NCBI RefSeq assembly: GCF_004360155.1
Contig: NZ_SAIS01000033.1
Span: 1-46,333, forward strand
DNA from: Paraglaciecola marina
Lineage (GTDB): Bacteria; Pseudomonadota; Gammaproteobacteria; Enterobacterales; Alteromonadaceae
Direction: 5' to 3'
Length of the DNA: 46,333 bases
Made by a program: the position numbers and the translations under genes. The notes beneath the pieces were generated by a model, which made no database searches, was not told where the DNA came from, and worked only from the letters and a program-made list of their open reading frames with translations. Positions 46,108 to 46,333 of the stretch are shown one piece after another (the first letter of the stretch is position 1; each line of letters opens with the position of its first letter).

Positions 46108-46314
46108 TTTTAGTACTAAACCCGTATATATGCAAGATCTTGTGTAATCGCCGTATTTCTACATCACCCGATCACAGATTTAAAAAAAGCGTTTTCGTTG
46201 CAATAACTTACCCTATATGCCTAAAATAACCTCATGTATATATACGGCAAACACCCGTGTTTAAACACGGGTGTTTGCTACTTATTAATATTGTTATGTT
46301 TCAAATGAGAGTTT
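46108..46314 (+). other. Putative attI and cassette promoter region
   Basis: This lies where attI and the cassette promoter should be, between intI and the start of a plus-strand gene. A TTGCAA (46198-46203) with TAAAAT (46222-46227), 18 bp apart, could be the Pc promoter. CCGTATATATGCA (46122-46134) faces TGTATATATACGG (46235-46247), an inverted pair with one mismatch. GTTATGT at 46293-46299 is a candidate recombination core, similar to the GTTAT cores in the left array. No characterised attI was recognised. Confidence 0.4.
46247..46278. repeat. 32-bp perfect palindrome in the attI region
   Basis: The left half starts GCAAACACCCGTGTTT and the right half is its exact reverse complement. It lies between the putative cassette promoter and the candidate attI core. 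It has no T tract after it, so it is not a standard terminator. It could be a hairpin in the leader of the cassette transcript or a protein-binding site. Confidence 0.8.
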
Positions 46315-46333
46315 ATGGATAACCTTGAGAAAA
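46315..46333 (+). CDS. Start of a probable first-cassette gene (partial)
   Basis: ATG at 46315 with GAGAG five bases upstream opens a frame reading MDNLEK to the window edge. It stands 22 bp after the candidate attI core GTTATG, as the first gene of a cassette usually does. Six codons are too few to identify it. Confidence 0.3.

Noticed and set aside
46247-46278. The 32-bp palindrome as a rho-independent terminator
   Set aside because: It is not followed by a T tract on either strand.

Overview
The window looks like chromosomal DNA of a marine gammaproteobacterium of the order Alteromonadales (Alteromonas/Glaciecola/Paraglaciecola type). This is inferred from the AT-rich composition, the recC-recB-recD gene order, an IntI of chromosomal-integron type, attC-like sequence of the Vibrio/Shewanella kind, and the mix of TPR/winged-helix regulator, cadherin-like/FG-GAP lipoprotein and DUF885 genes. 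No rRNA, tRNA or CRISPR array was seen.

Left end (1-4.02 kb): a short integron cassette array, all genes on the minus strand and no integrase beside it. The three genes encode a SEC-C protein with a possible nuclease N-terminus, a small four-cysteine protein and a suppressor-of-fused domain protein. Each is preceded by a GCGTTAT-type junction (one is split by an insertion). One well-formed attC lies at 3276-3371. A 167-bp MITE-like element sits exactly in its conserved GTT core. Six perfect copies of a 147-bp noncoding unit (1883-2764) occupy the place where the second cassette's attC should be. A 700-bp stretch without genes follows.

Middle (4.7-35 kb): mostly ordinary chromosomal genes with some unusual proteins. 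They include a FAN1-like VRR-NUC nuclease fused to a DnaQ-type exonuclease; a DUF885 lipoprotein; a LysR/flavin reductase/VOC group; cytochrome b562; a 942-aa double HtrA-like lipoprotein whose second protease half has lost its catalytic triad; ModF; a P1-family peptidase; an alpha/beta hydrolase; a CbiM-like membrane protein with exonuclease III; a CadC-like TPR regulator next to a 1215-aa lipoprotein (seven cadherin-like repeats plus seven FG-GAP blades); a GAF-GspE ATPase without partners; a GGDEF protein with a degenerate active site; and ATP-dependent PEP carboxykinase. A PPK2 gene is broken by a single in-frame TGA.

Right end (35.9-46.3 kb): recC-recB-recD form a tight operon with overlapping or near-touching ends. 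Convergent to recD is intI, an integron integrase with a consensus LexA box 22 bp before its start codon. Beyond it lie a putative attI region with a 32-bp perfect palindrome and the first codons of a probable cassette gene leaving the window. RecBCD processing of broken DNA feeds RecA and SOS induction, which would relieve LexA repression of intI, so this end joins DNA repair and cassette mobility. The left array, 41 kb away and in the opposite orientation, is either a separate integrase-less cluster or a part separated from this integron by rearrangement.
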